Below, piece by piece: positions 35,946 to 48,164 of a stretch of 64,000 bases of DNA (positions are counted from its first letter, which is position 1; each line of letters opens with the position of its first letter). The position numbers and the translations under genes are program-made. The notes beneath the pieces were generated by a model. It saw only the letters and a program-made list of their open reading frames with translations. It was not told where the DNA came from and ran no database searches. Source of the stretch: Fennellomyces sp. T-0311 (lineage: Eukaryota; Mucoromycota; Mucoromycetes; Mucorales; Lichtheimiaceae); NCBI GenBank assembly GCA_025266875.1, contig JALLLT010000004.1, positions 1-64,000 of the forward strand, written 5' to 3'.

Positions 35946-36845
35946 CTATGAGATTGGCACGGCTGCTTCCCTACACAATGGACATCGATTCTGCCCCTCA
36001 ACGAGCCACTTGTCGATACATTCTTGATGAAACCCGTGTTGGCACAACAATACACGTACATCCTCCATGTCCTCCAGCTTCTCCAGACAAATGTGACACC
36101 GTTCGCTTGAGCCTATGATGGATGCCGCCACTTGAGCGCTGAATGGTTGCTGCGGCGCACTGGTCTGGATTTGATCAACGGTCAATCCGGTGCTTCGTCG
36201 TTCGGCTTCCCATGACGCAACCAGATCCTCGTAACTCGGACTATCCACCCCACTGATGAAGTAGATGATCCATCGACTGACCGTATACTGCCGTTGCTGT
36301 GTGCGTTCTCGGAGTTCTCGTAACCGTGGGCTTCGTCGCAATGTTTGTTGTTCGGGTGCTGTGGACGTTACCTCTTGCTGCGTGCGATAGCCGACAATAA
36401 ACATGGGCATAACAACCTCTTGAGCACTCGAAGGAAGGATCACAGGCATTCGCACGAACCGAAAAAAACTGTTTTCTTCACCTGCGTCTGGAATGTCCAG
36501 TAAGGGAGGATCCAGCACCGATGCCGGCACCGGCGTGGGTTCATCGCTGCTCGGTCGTCGATCTCGATACGCATTCAATACAGCATTGGTGATTACATCG
36601 GCCAACATTGAAGGTCCAGTCATACTGCCAGGTACTTCAAACACATTGCGTACCACAGGTGTTGGTGACGATTCCCGTCGAGTTTCGGCTGTTTCTGTCG
36701 TTTCTTCTTGTTGTTGTGAAGAAGCTTGCAGTAATCTTTGGCTGCGACGCACGGGTTCGGCATTCTCTCGCTGTCGTCGGCCTCTTGACATTGGATTGAA
36801 TCGCGCGGATGAGCGACATGCCCGTCGTGGAGGATTATTGGCCAT
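35946..36845 (-). CDS. RING-H2 finger protein, 299 aa
   Basis: A single exon. Residues 1-230 are Arg-, Ser- and Pro-rich and mostly disordered, with a short hydrophobic stretch RWIIYFISG near residue 195. The C-terminus carries a RING-H2 finger from CHICLEKLEDMED through LLCQHGFHQECIDKW to RCPLCR: all eight zinc ligands are present in the order C-C-C-H-H-C-C-C. Such domains act as E3 ubiquitin ligases by binding an E2 enzyme. The substrate is unknown. There is no transmembrane domain strong enough to be sure of membrane location. The start at 36845 is followed by basic sequence and preceded by AT-rich promoter DNA shared with the gene to the right, which reads in the same direction. Confidence 0.9.
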   Translation of the reverse strand: MANNPPRRACRSSARFNPMSRGRRQRENAEPVRRSQRLLQASSQQQEETTETAETRRESSPTPVVRNVFEVPGSMTGPSMLADVITNAVLNAYRDRRPSSDEPTPVPASVLDPPLLDIPDAGEENSFFRFVRMPVILPSSAQEVVMPMFIVGYRTQQEVTSTAPEQQTLRRSPRLRELRERTQQRQYTVSRWIIYFISGVDSPSYEDLVASWEAERRSTGLTVDQIQTSAPQQPFSAQVAASIIGSSERCHICLEKLEDMEDVRVLLCQHGFHQECIDKWLVEGQNRCPLCREAAVPIS

Positions 36846-36959
36846 TGTGTAGTATTAAAAGAGCAGGAGAGGAGATATAGATAGTTTCGAATTTTGAAAA
36901 AACGACTTTATAAAACTGTATAACTAATGTCAATTATAATAAGGTTTGGAATCAAAAGA

Positions 36960-36980
36960 AAATATATATATATATATAAA
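36960..36980. repeat. (AT)n microsatellite
   Basis: A run of TA dinucleotides in the 173-bp gap between the RING gene start and the end of the coiled-coil protein gene. Confidence 0.8.
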
Positions 36981-37018
36981 GATACAAACGAGAAAGAAAT
37001 AGAATCAGAAAGAGCAGC

Positions 37019-37990
37019 CTACTCGGGTAGTAAGGCAATCCTGTCCTGCATCCATAAACAATTATCCTTCCATCGATCCCGTTCCTCAGCAACCTGCTCC
37101 CGCTTGACAACCGCCTGCTGATGTCGACTCATGGCCTGTTCCAGCTTTTTGCGCGACATTCGCTCATCTGCCAGCTGCTTCTCCAGCTGCGCAATCATGG
37201 CGCGCAACGTGCCTTCGCTCTGCTCCTTTAATAATAATCCGGTGGCCAGAGCGGGCGGGCACGAGAGTCGTCGATCCTCCTTATTACTTTGGATATGCTG
37301 TCGACAGTGCGGACAAGCGGTGGGTGGAGCAGCTTGCTTTGCTGGTCGGACCACGGATCGTCTCCGGAGTGCAGCTTCAGGGACACTGCGCAAAGCCGCA
37401 TTGATAGCAGCAGAAGCAACGTCGGCTGGCAACGGAGCCGGCCTACGTGGTCGTGCGCGCGATTTGGCAGGAATCGATGGTGGCATGGGGAACTGATCCA
37501 GACATGGCACAGGTGGTGGTGGCACGGGAGGAGGCGGTGGAATGTAATCCTTATCTGACACCTCGCTATATACCCCGGAATCTCGCATCGATGCTGAACT
37601 ACGTACAGGAGGTAGAGGAGGCGGAGGAGGATGGTATTCAGGTAGTGGGATATGTTTTTTCGCCGCATTCGATGGAGCAGCGTTCTTGACCGATACGCTA
37701 TCGTTCAAACTACCATTGGTAGCTCGCTTTCGAAGCTTGCCCAACAATCGTGATGCACGCTGCTGTCGTTTCTTTGCTGATGGTTTGGCGAATTCTTCAG
37801 GACTTGTGGTGGATAGGAATTCTGCCAATGCAAAAGTATCGGTCGCAGTGGAATGGGTGTTGATCGAGCTCGTCAATGAGTAGCCCATGCTGCTGGTATC
37901 ATCGTCTTCCTCTTCATCATCATCAAAAAACGCCATATTTCTGTTTGGAGGAATAGCAACTCGTTGTTGCGTCAATCGATTCTTTGCCAT
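37019..37990 (-). CDS. Proline-rich, CxxC and coiled-coil protein, 323 aa, unknown
   Basis: A single exon. After a basic start there is an acidic run (FFDDDEEEDDDTSS), a segment TDTFALAEFLSTTSPEEF, and a basic patch. Two proline tracts of the formin-like type (PPPPPLPPV and PPPPPVPPPP) follow and could bind profilin, SH3 or WW domains. Near residue 230 the sequence ACPHCRQHI resembles half of a zinc site. The last 70 residues form a predicted coiled coil (MIAQLEKQLADERMSRKKLEQAM and on). The combination suggests a scaffold, perhaps cytoskeletal, but no family was recognised. The frame is uninterrupted and codon use is even, so the gene itself is likely real. Confidence 0.75.
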   Translation of the reverse strand: MAKNRLTQQRVAIPPNRNMAFFDDDEEEDDDTSSMGYSLTSSINTHSTATDTFALAEFLSTTSPEEFAKPSAKKRQQRASRLLGKLRKRATNGSLNDSVSVKNAAPSNAAKKHIPLPEYHPPPPPLPPVRSSASMRDSGVYSEVSDKDYIPPPPPVPPPPVPCLDQFPMPPSIPAKSRARPRRPAPLPADVASAAINAALRSVPEAALRRRSVVRPAKQAAPPTACPHCRQHIQSNKEDRRLSCPPALATGLLLKEQSEGTLRAMIAQLEKQLADERMSRKKLEQAMSRHQQAVVKREQVAEERDRWKDNCLWMQDRIALLPE

Positions 37991-40338
37991 AGTGAAAAAA
38001 ATGAGCGGATGTGAGAACGATCGGACAGGGTTTGTGTGTGTACTTGTGTTTTTAATAAAGAAGAAGAGAGAAGGAAAAAAGAGAAGGAAAAAAAGTAAAT
38101 CGCGTCGAAGTTGGGTTATCCCCCAATTTATGAAGATCCTTACTTGACCGTGTTTATGTGTTAGTATAAACGCGTGAGTCTATGTGTGACCTAAAGCACA
38201 CTTTTGAACCACACCCCCTTATTGTGTTCCCTAAAGCTTATAAATTTGCTATGCTATACCTGCCCAATTCTCTCTCTTTTTTTTTAATTCTCCTTTCTCG
38301 TAACAATGGAATATAATTCTATTCTCCTAATATTAACGGATGATATGCTCTTGGGATCGGGAACCTCGCCCCCTTGTGTGAAATCCAACAAGAACGAGAT
38401 TCATAAAATCGGGGGGCTGAACACTAATATTTATATATGTACGATAAACAAAAAACCCAACTATCGGTTTTGCACAGGAGCTTGCCTTGTTTTTCAATTA
38501 TTGATATATGGTCTTTTACCCAAAAACGACATTCATGGAAATTGGTTTTTGCTATACTCCATAAATCACGCATAATTATTCTCTAGTGCTATTATAGATC
38601 ATGCCCTGCGGCTACTATTATATGAAGAAAAAAGAAGATCATCGATCCGATAACGCGCGGGTTATATACACTGCTCCTATTAAAAAAAGATACTATTGAT
38701 CGATGGGCCACTTACGTACTCTTAAACAAAATGGCAGCCTTTCCAAGGAGTGCTTACAGTTTGCATGGTGATGGCGTCGATGACGACGTTTCGCTCTTTC
38801 CATTTTTTGTCTCCTGTCCCAATGGTTCTCGCCTGTTCTCCTTCTGCTAAGGTCTAGATTACACGGATGGTACAGACCCTAATGCTAGGGTATTGTTGTA
38901 TGTCGAGTTGCTGAATGCAATCGAGTATAACCCTTATCGAGATATTATGCAGGCCTTTTCTCTCTCATTTTCCCTGCTTACCTGTTTTTTAATAGTCGAT
39001 ATTTGTTGCAAATTGACAAGAAGCGCGGATTTAACAACTATTTGGCTGACAAGAACAGGTTGAAGGTTAGCCAACTCTCCCTTTTCTATAGTAGACCAGC
39101 CGTTCATTTCGGATAAATTTAGATATAATCTTGCAAAAAAAAGATAACGCAACGTTATTAATTAAATTCAAGTGTGAATGTGAACGGACGATTACAAGAT
39201 CACAAGGCCTGCAAAAGAAAGCTCCCTACACCCCCGGTTGGCGCAAAACAGCCATGGGTCGCACATACATCTTTGTCAAATTTTACTGTAGATCGTTTTG
39301 GGCCGAGTATAACGCTCCTATTAATGACACACTTTTTTCGTTTACTCCTTCTGGTGACGCTTTTGACGAGGTAAAGAAAGAAAGCCATATCCTTCCGTTT
39401 TTCCATGAAACGCCCCTAGTGATCATTTGCGTATATTACACAGAGCCGGACTTGTCAATTCGATTCTTGCAGCAACACGGACAGTGTTTTCACCGATCGT
39501 AAATGTATATCATCTTTAGTATGTAAGGGTATAATGTCCTGCATACAGCCATAGGTTCGGCTGCGAATTTGCATTCTCACCAAAGAGGAGACAAGCAGTT
39601 TTTTATGTGATGTTAAGGGTATCCGATGCTTATTCAGGGCAAAAGACGAAAAACCCCTTTGTGCCGCTATCTCTTTCTGAGATGACTGCAATAAGAAAAA
39701 AGCCGGCAAGGTTTGTTAAAGAGGCACACACACCATGATTTGAGAAGTAAATTATAATGATCCGAGAGGGGGTGGGGATTACGATATCTTACGTCTTTCA
39801 AACTCTGATCCAACAAAGCTTATCAACTCCCTCTTAAAAGCCATGTATATGCCTTTTTTGCGATTTCTAGAAGAGAAGTAAGCACGTCCATTTGATCGAT
39901 AAGACATATCCTATGATCTCCCTTTGTCGATACGTTTTTGCCCTGCATAATCTGCTGAAGCCACCATCTCACACTACTGACGATCTATGATGCAATTCCA
40001 AAGCACGAGCACATACTCTTCTTACCTCCTAAGCACAAATATGCAGGATCTTCTGTGGGTGGTGATTATACACTGTGTTGCCTATTGAATCAGCTTGGGG
40101 CTAGACAGCTTTTCTTTGGGCTTTGATATGAGCACATGAGCGGTTGAGTGAGTCTTTCTAAACCACGGTTCCCCTCTCTCCCTTAAAGAAAATGGCTCAT
40201 CATCGGTATAAAGCGCTTTGACCAGTGATAAACCAAGAAAAAAAAAGCGTCATTGTGTATCGGGGCAGTGTGTAAATGATCAATGAGGGTAATCCTCGTG
40301 AAAAAAAACTTTTGCTGAGCCAAAACCCGGGTTACATT
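37991..40338. other. Intergenic, possible orphan promoter
   Basis: A TATAAA at about 38239 with a C/T-rich tract and an ATG at 38306 in good context looks like a promoter plus leader. The 89-codon frame behind it has no recognised motif and I do not call it a gene. The remainder is AT-rich without convincing frames on either strand. Confidence 0.4.
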
Positions 40339-41135
40339 TTATTTCAACTTTCGTTGCGCAAGGTCGTATTCATCCGGCACCTGGGACACCACACGGAGAT
40401 CTTGCGCCAAAATACGTTTCTGATCCTAAACGCTGATGTGAGATGACGAGAACCACGTGTATACAAATTTCATGGGTAACCTCTGAAAAGTGGAATTCGC
40501 CGAGAAAGTGCTGACCTTGCAATAGGTACGGGAACCACTGCCGGTCATCTGCCCACATGGTGTCAAACGGGATATTGTCATACGGGAACCATTCTGGTCG
40601 CATTTCCTCCGTTCTAAATCACATATTTTCACTCCAATTTGCCGATCCTTACTCGATTTATGTCCAACTTACTCAGTGGGCGTGCCCTGGTACTCGGTGG
40701 ATCGAAATACATGCACTTCCAATGCAATCGGATCGTTTTCAAATGTGAACAGGTTGATCCCAACCTTGGTCATGTTTAATGCCTTGATCATGCTTTCTTC
40801 CTATCCTTGATAAGCCCTCATACACTTCAAAAAGGGAAAAGACTGTACCTCGAGTTCTCGATGGGCTGCTTGCAAAACAGTTTCACCGGGTTCAAGCTTG
40901 CCACCAAATCCTGTGCATATCGTGAAACTGGGTAAGCATGAAACGCGTGCGTTTGAAAGTGCCTACCGTTGTACTTGTTGGAACCGAAGCCGCGCTTCTT
41001 CATCCCAAGCAGAATCTAAACAAACGCGTCAATCAACAAAGAAAAGATTATTCAGTTCTGCAGTACCTTGCGATTGGCATCATCCAAAGTGAGTACCAGA
41101 GTCAATGGTTTCTTCTTTTCAACGACAATGGGCAT
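40339..41135 (-). CDS. NUDT1: MTH1/NUDT1-type Nudix hydrolase, 175 aa
   Basis: Six small exons with agreeing phases: 41135-41067, 41015-40967, 40910-40849, 40800-40673, 40613-40481 and 40425-40339. The product is colinear with human MTH1, which hydrolyses oxidised purine triphosphates such as 8-oxo-dGTP so they are not built into DNA. Blocks in order are LTLVLTLDDANRKILLGMKKRGFG, split here as LTLVLTLDD and ILLGMKKRGFG, then YNGFGGKLEPGE, the Nudix core AAHRELEEES, ALEVHVFRSTEYQGTPTETEEMRPEWF, of which EVHVF and EEMRPEWF are diagnostic, IPFDTMWADDRQWFPYLLQ and FLGEFHF. The 28-residue tail after FHFSE is basic. The Nudix box has Ser-Met where many have Gly. Introns total 269 bp, so a naive reading sees only scraps. 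Confidence 0.95.
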
Positions 41136-41299
41136 TTTGACACGTAACCAAGATAAACGCCTTCTGAGTTTCCGAACCGGAAACCCCAGTCTCCATTCGT
41201 TATCCTGTGTGTGTCACACTTGTCTACGGTCGTATTTATAGCATTGTATTAGTCGTTCAATTGCCATGAACAATAAACGGACATCCTCCGAAAGGAAGG

Positions 41300-41879
41300 G
41301 CCAACTACGGATGTCATCACGACGCAACAATGAAAAAAAAGCTTATATTGGTGCAGATTGAACGCCGCCTATGCATGAATCTGCTTTTAAGGGTGATACT
41401 TGGACAATGAACGGCGATGTTTCCGTTTTCGGAAGGAAGAACGTCAAAATCGTCGATCGCGCAATAGTGTTCATCAGATCCAAAGCAAGCTTACAGAAGC
41501 ATTGACAGATTTACCTGGGTCGTAGAAAAGCTTGTCAGTAGCCATGGCAGAAATAAATTGCCAGTCACCGTGGCAGCTTCGTCGTAACTCGCATGTACGG
41601 GTTCATTCCATATCTGTCAATAACTTGGCCATGCTGAAACAATGAAAGGAAGCGCGCAATAAAGCCAGGTCGAGAGCAATTGCAACCTTTCACTTTTGAA
41701 AGCCTCACGTGGTCTCTATAGATGGGACGTACTGCTTTGTTGTTTTGCACCCGATCCACAATAACACCATTCTGTAGGAGAAGTCCCGATAAGACTTGCT
41801 CATCACATGACATGCAATACACGTTTTTTTTAACGCGCATCTGATGATAAAGCGTTGAAGAGTAGAGATGGCAATGCAT
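41300..41879 (-). other. Possible minus-strand gene fragments, unknown
   Basis: A frame from 41879 reads through CDEQVLSGLLLQNGVIVD to a good donor (GTGAGG near 41706). An acceptor (TTTCAG near 41636) restores the frame and gives VIDRYGMNPYMR before a TGA. A second frame begins MATDKLFYDP at about 41544 and continues, after an unclear junction, as HYCAIDDFDVLPSENG. The segments look protein-like but I could not build one consistent model, and no family is recognised. This may be a short gene or a remnant. Confidence 0.25.
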
Positions 41880-44768
41880 AACTAAACTCTAAAAAGACGC
41901 CCATCTTTTTTAGAGTCCCGACTCTCGGCTCCCCCCTAAAAGTATTTAATCTGCAGCAAAACTGATATCGAGATGGACAAGTCGGAAAACCGCCATAAAG
42001 TCTGACGTAAAGAAGGTTAGAGTGTCCAGACAACAGTTTTGCATGAACGCAACAATGAAAAAAAGTAACTGTGACATAAGCAACACGTCAAAGGGGCAAG
42101 CATATCATTGGTTATGCACATTTGACAAGTCTAGAAGCTCCAAAAGAGACGTTAAAGGCACGTGAAGTCGTCAATGCCGCCGTGTATTAGATTTTACGGC
42201 GACTGATATCTTTTGAAAATGACTTGATTAGATACGTATGAAAGAAATACCTGTACATCGCCGATAGCCTGCATCTGATTTCCAGAGAATTCGTACCTTG
42301 CCCGGTTTTATTATCCTATATAGCTAAAGCAACTCAATTGCGCGATGCCCTTTTGTATGGAGTTGCGCTTAAATTACTTTCTTATGCATCAAGTTTCTAA
42401 AAGAACATTCCGATGATCAACAAGAGTTCGTAGGGTCGCTTTAAGGGTTCTTTATACATCCAAAGCAATGTAACTCCCCCCCCCCAATTCCGAAGAGGTT
42501 TCCTAGTTACGTAATAATGACCATTCTGACAACCTATACTACCACATGGCTTTTATATATATATATATGTGTGTCTAATTGATTGAAACCCGCCATTTTG
42601 GGGTTATATGCAGGCATTAGAAAGGCACATGTTTTCGAAAAAAAAACAAAGAACAAGTGTATTGAAAATCAAAACAAGGTACAAACAAGCTTGTCGGCAA
42701 CGGAAGAAAAAAAAAGCTGCTGAGCGATCGTTTTGCAGCATAATCTAAGCCTAATAAGGGTATGTTATGACATTGGCACGCGTTTTGTATGCCAGTCAAG
42801 TCTCATGGTATAAATCATTGTTGCTTGCATAATGGCGAAAGAGCAGTTGCAGATGAGGTCAGATAGGTGTAATTTGCGGGTTCTGTCACTGCGGAGTCTC
42901 CGTCGGAAGGCAGAGAGCGAGAGAGAAGGTAAGAAAATGGCGCATTGTGTGTAACGCTCCCATGGATCGCCAATGGTACCCTTTCTTCGGAATCGACCCG
43001 ATTCCATTTGAACATCCGTTTTTCGAGGTATAAAGTAGCAGACACCTTGGTTCCAAAAGACAATCGCAAGTCTTTTCCTTTTCTTTTTGAGAAAAATAGA
43101 TTCATCGAGGCACGACTTGCATAAATCACGTCTACACATAAAATTTCAAGTCAAGAATGTGTGAAAAAAGATCGCCCACCCGACCGACAATGGGGTTTAG
43201 GGGGGACCATCTGACAAAACTTTCTTTCAGTACGACGGTATGACCTTTTTTTTCGTCACGCGTGGTTGTGATGAGTGTAGAGAAGCCCACACTGATGCGT
43301 ACAGAAAAAAAAAGCAAGGGGAGAGCGTGAAGCACATGGCCGTAGCAAAAAATCCTGATTTCCCGCCAAATAGTTGGGTCTGTGTGCCTCGTGGATGGCG
43401 ATGGCTCACGCCATTTGTGGAACGAAACAGATGAACGGGCTCGGTATGATCCGATGCTTTGAATTTTACAAAAAATATGTGTTTTTTTATAAAGATACAT
43501 CAATGATTCAAAAATTCCTTATAAGCATGTGGTACATTTTTACTGGAACAAGTAACTAGGAAACTCCTGAACGGATAGCCCCCCTTTGTTAAAGGGGTAA
43601 AAAGCGGTGCAAAGTTCGGCTATGACAGAATTACATACACGTACTGTCTCTTTTTTACTTTTGATCAACAAAAACATATGTGTCAAAAACGTTATGCCAT
43701 CATCTTCAACTTTATCTCGATCATTTACCCTCCCCCCATCCCCCAAACGCATTGCCCTTCCCGGTAGTAAGGCTCAGTAAAAAGAAATAATCAATTGTCC
43801 CCGCACCTCCTGAATTTGTATCCCTGGACGGCTTACATGTGTTCCGATCCATGCGGCGAAAAAAGAAGAACACCAATGCCGTTGTCATGATCGAATACTA
43901 TAGAAACTCCTCGTTTCTAGGAGAGTGAGAGAAAGACAATATAAGAGGCAACTGCATTACGGTTTCACCAAAAACGCTATGGACTACGTCCAGAAAGTTA
44001 AAGGGACCACTTAACTGACAATAACGAGTCATGTGTAGCGCTGATTATGCGGTATAAGTGTAGTGGTAAAGAGAGTATGACCCCAAGAAGCAGTTGTGTT
44101 GGAAACTAACTTGAAGGGTATAATGCGCCACTTGAGTTCCGTTTGGTCACTTTATGACCCAGGCTGGACTGGAATGACCAGACGCTTCTTGAGGGGATGA
44201 CGCCCCCCTTTCCTTAGGTGCCCCCCAAAAAAAGTTCCCCGATTTTTTTGAGCATCGATGTCACCCCCCATGTATGCTTTCATCATTCTTTTCTTTCTAT
44301 TATACCTTACCATTAAAGAAAGTGCCTTTCGCACCCCCGTCATCTGCAGAGGAACGGCTGCCATTGGTTCTTTATGGTTGGCTTTCGCGCTGGGGATGAT
44401 CTTTTCTCACTCTGGTATACTTTATATTTCGAGCACCCTCCCACCTGGTCCCCCCCTTCTCTTCAAGGGAATCGAGGATGACCAATCGTTTGCATCGGAT
44501 GTACCTAACACTCCCCCCGCAATCCCCACCTCCGACCGGCACCACATTCCCAATTTCATAACGGCAAGCACACACACGCACCGGCCCAGGAAGGAAAATT
44601 CACTATATATAGTTCGAACAATCCTCTAAAGACTAACTCCTTTAACATCGCTTCATCTCATTGTATACCTTTTTCTTTTTCTTTTTTTTGCCATTAAACG
44701 TCGCATATTGTATGCGCTAACAAAAGAGGGCATTGTATTTTTTTCTTTAACCGTTCTATGCACATTAT
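41880..44768. other. Intergenic, homeobox gene promoter at right end
   Basis: No convincing gene was seen. There are homopolymer runs (C at 42477-42485) and an (AT)n stretch near 42556. At the right end a TATATA at 44604-44610, followed by pyrimidine-rich DNA to about 44760, is the likely promoter of the homeobox gene. The frame 44258-44629 in C-rich DNA has no family resemblance. Confidence 0.4.
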
Positions 44769-45860
44769 ATGAATCAATTATACTCCATGATATCGACAAC
44801 AATGGACAACACGAAAGAGTCTTATTCATACGAAGGCTTCCAACCGCCGCTCGATAACAGCCAAGAGTGCTGCCCGTTGTTGCCTAAGTATGATCAAGAC
44901 GAGCGACAGCTAGAGTCGAAGCATAACTTGGGCAAAACAGGCAATACGACCAGCGAGTTCAAGGCGACGTTTTACAATCCGTTCGAAACCAAGCATCGAA
45001 GACGAACATCGCGTACGCAGTTCAGAATCCTCGAGGCGGCATTTGAAGACAATCCCAAACCCAGTGCGGCGAAACGTCAAAGCCTTGCCGAAGAGCTGTC
45101 AATGACGCCTCGCGGTGTACAGATCTGGTTTCAGAACAGACGTGCCAAAGCCAAACAGAAATTGCCGGAGGAATCACGGAAACGACCTCACGAAGATGAT
45201 CATCCGTCTCGTCGTCGCAACAAGCCCTTTTACACAGAATGGGATAGCCAGCAGCCTATCGTGACCAATGACGGAGCAAGCAACACAACTGCTTCATTGC
45301 ATGTGACCCCGTCTTCCACGCCCTGCATTGCCGGAATCCACCCGGTCCAGGCCCCTCCACCACTGTGTTACTGCTACAGCGACTCGTCGTCTCCGGTGAC
45401 GCCTTCCGTTCCGTCGCCGACGCTTCAAGATCCCGACATGTTCGCGGATTACCCGAAACCCATTTGGTCAATCGACAATGCTTACATTCCGTTGGATTCC
45501 AACTTTTATGTTGTTGACTTGATGGACCGTTCATTGCGCCACGAGTCCTTGAACGAATTCCGATCCGAACAAGTCTTTCCTCAGTGGCCAAAGGAGCAGG
45601 TAAAAAACGACATTGGCCGCTAGCATATATATATTCGAAGCTGACCCTTAAAAATGGTATCGCAGCAGGTTACCTCGTTCCCTAGCTCTCCATCATCGCC
45701 ACTACTCCCTCAACAGCCAGTCATACATACAGCCGACAATAAAGATAATTCTATTGCTCTGGCCCGCGTATATGATACTTCAGTGGTGGACTCTAATTTT
45801 GCCCCTATTATCGATGTCCACTGGTTACCTGATCATCCCGAGCTTGCCATGACCTGGTAA
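44769..45860 (+). CDS. Homeodomain transcription factor, 341 aa
   Basis: Exons 44769-45599 and 45666-45860 are joined at phase 0 (GTAAAA...TCGCAG). A typical, non-TALE homeodomain lies at about residues 77-135: KHRRRTSRTQFRILEAAF, then LAEELSMTPRGVQIWFQNRRAKAK. The recognition helix has the invariant W, F, N and R with Gln at the DNA-specificity position (VQIWFQN). A basic extension RKRPHEDDHPSRRRNK could be a nuclear signal. The rest is Ser/Pro/Thr-rich, probably an activation region. Similar fungal factors (for example Pho2 or Phx1) respond to nutrients or stationary phase; targets here are unknown. Met codons at residues 7 and 12 are alternative starts. Without splicing, the frame would end seven codons past the donor and lose the tail that reads VDSNFAPIIDVHWLPDHPE. 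Confidence 0.92.
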
Positions 45861-46545
45861 AACAAAGATACTGGACGTGCCGTTATGCTTACATTCCTTT
45901 CTCTACTCGTTTACCACCTTCCCGTTTATTATGTATATTTTTTGCTCTCTCTCCCGCCTTATGATTCTACGATCCCGTCTGCGCAGATTACCTTATGTTT
46001 TATAATTCCCGCCGTTATACTATTTTCTGTATGTTTGCTTTCTTGATCGCACATAGGAACCCTTTATGCTGGTCATATGCGATCTCCCCGTCTTGTTTGT
46101 ACATTCCCCTCATATGTTCTTTTTTCTACATACGTACGTATACTTTCCCTATACATATCTCCCCCGCTACCCCTATTGATATCAACGTGTCCATACTCTG
46201 ACATTTTTATTTGTTATTCTTTTTTGGTTATGTACACATTTTGTTATAAAGTCTACATATATACATCTACACATCAGCTGACCCGCCGAACATCTTTCGG
46301 CATATCACGAACAATGATCCCACACCGTATGATCCGATACCTATCAAAAGTCGCAGATCCATCCATGCAATCCTTCGTATGAACAGCCATCCATCATACG
46401 TATTGCTTTTGATTTAGACGGTGCATCCGATGCCGGAGCCGGGCTTGTCTTTACGAATCACAGATGCATAATTGATGGACCGTGCGCATCCATCGCGGAC
46501 ACTGCACCCAAGCAACCGATTGGTCACAAATGACAGCTTTTCTCG
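45861..46545. other. Intergenic, homeobox gene 3' flank
   Basis: T- and C-rich DNA downstream of the homeobox gene, consistent with a 3' untranslated region and terminator. No gene was seen. Confidence 0.4.
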
Positions 46546-46908
46546 TCAAAAATCAATACCTGCCAGTTGTTCATTCGAAAAACGCATTTTACCATACGGG
46601 TTCATTTTTGAACGATCAGATAGTTGGACGCGGTACTTCTCTCCACTACGCACTTCTGCCATAATATATATCTCATTTGCACAATTGTCTCGTTCATGTG
46701 CCTTTTGTACTCTAATAGCATTGAAAGTACTTAATTCCTTAGCTGATGGGTTTCTGGGACAGAAAAAAAGACAGATCGTTGGTTCTAGAACATACGGAGG
46801 CTTGGGAAAGTAATCAATGGAGAGTGTGAAGCGCAAAACAAAGGGGGTAGGTGGATCTGTAGAATCCCAAGTTCCGGTCCAATCAGAATCATTGGTAACC
46901 AGGCGCAT
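46546..46908 (-). CDS. Hypothetical protein, 120 aa
   Basis: An uninterrupted frame starts with ATG at 46908. It reads TNDSDWTGTWDSTDPPTPF, then a segment rich in beta-formers (VLRFTLSIDYF) and a polar C-terminus. The composition is protein-like, and a TTATAT element lies 60-70 bp upstream. No family was recognised. It may be an exon of a larger gene including the frame at 47065-47289, but no junction was confirmed. Confidence 0.35.
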   Translation of the reverse strand: MRLVTNDSDWTGTWDSTDPPTPFVLRFTLSIDYFPKPPYVLEPTICLFFCPRNPSAKELSTFNAIRVQKAHERDNCANEIYIMAEVRSGEKYRVQLSDRSKMNPYGKMRFSNEQLAGIDF

Positions 46909-47064
46909 TCATCGTTACGTCGCCAAGAAACAACGCTCTGCACAATTCTTATCGATGTCAGCTTATAAGGCATATAAAGTCAACCGCCCTGTGGTAATAG
47001 TATGTCTTTGTCGGACACGTGATCCAAGGTTTATGGTATTATTACTGGCTAATGCTGTGGTACT

Positions 47065-47289
47065 TTAAGAAAGTGAAGTGCGTGCTTCATAAGTATTTGT
47101 CGCAGCAACCGCTACTGAACGATAAATTATTCTGTAAGTAGTGGCCATAGAGACGATTATTTTCTTATACAACATAGTAGCCATAAGAGTCACCGCTTCA
47201 AATAGCAACCAGTAATACCGTGGTACCTCCTGGGTATTTGTTCTTCCAGTTGCTTTGAGGCTGACGTTACGGAAAAAGGTGCTTTGCAT
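47065..47289 (-). CDS. Hypothetical small membrane protein, 74 aa
   Basis: The frame holds one or two hydrophobic segments (YYWLLFEAVTLMATMLY and the next 20 residues). An upstream overlapping frame (47396-47190) could supply a 5' exon. Evidence is weak and no family was recognised. Confidence 0.22.
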   Translation of the reverse strand: MQSTFFRNVSLKATGRTNTQEVPRYYWLLFEAVTLMATMLYKKIIVSMATTYRIIYRSVAVAATNTYEARTSLS

Positions 47290-47396
47290 CGTTCATGTGC
47301 ATAAGCGTTATGTAGGGCCGCAATGCTATATACAAAACTTGAATTGAGCATACCTATGTACAATAGAGTTGACTTGTAAACACGAGTGAACGACAT

Positions 47397-48164
47397 TCAT
47401 TGGATTCAGATAAGCTGTGCTTTAAAATGCAGTTCACTCCAGTTCCATAAAGCGAAACAATGGCCAAACAACAAGCAAAATGCTATACCTCAAGATGGTC
47501 TTGTTTTCTTAATGTCTTACTAGTACTTTCTATTCAAACTTGTTTGCTCAGATCTTTTCAATTGGGGTTTCTTTAGCACGTTAGACATATCGTAGCGTTA
47601 CACACAAGATGGATAACCAATTTTCATCTGACAGGGCCCGAGCTTAACTTTCTGATGGGAAGAACGGTTTGTCGTCGTCCTTGGTTACAATAGACCTTCG
47701 CAATGCAAATTTGACATTATTGGTTTGGCAAAATATATAAAAAAAATCTAGTGCCGATTTGGCCAATAAATAATAATGTTTTTCCTTTTAATGTTCTGTG
47801 CTTACATACATCAATGCTTTCTTTATGGTAACAGCGCGTCCCACTGTTCGGATTAGCAATAGATTTTGAGCGAGGAAGGTGACCCGCACACCGCGCATAA
47901 GCCTTAAGGACGAAAAAGAAACATTAAAAAAAAACGGGTGCTTTCAAAGCATAACATTTGATAAGCGTTATAGCTTTCGTATATGCAAACCAACGAACAG
48001 AGGTAGATGGGCACAAGATGACTCTCGGTCCCTCTTTTGTAATCGGAATAAAACTCAGCGTCGACAAAGGTTGCTCAATTTTCACGTGTCAAGTTTACAA
48101 AAAATTACACTTTTGTTTTTTTCCCTCTTCGTCCTTCTTTTTCGCCTTCTTTCTTTTTGTACAT
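47397..48164. other. Intergenic, CRAL-TRIO gene promoter at right end
   Basis: AT-rich DNA, then a T/C-rich tract (48105-48160) directly before the ATG at 48165, typical of a fungal leader. No gene was seen. Confidence 0.4.

Noticed and set aside
44258..44629. 123-codon frame before the homeobox gene
   Set aside because: It lies in C-rich promoter DNA, has no recognised motif, and only the N-terminus is hydrophobic.
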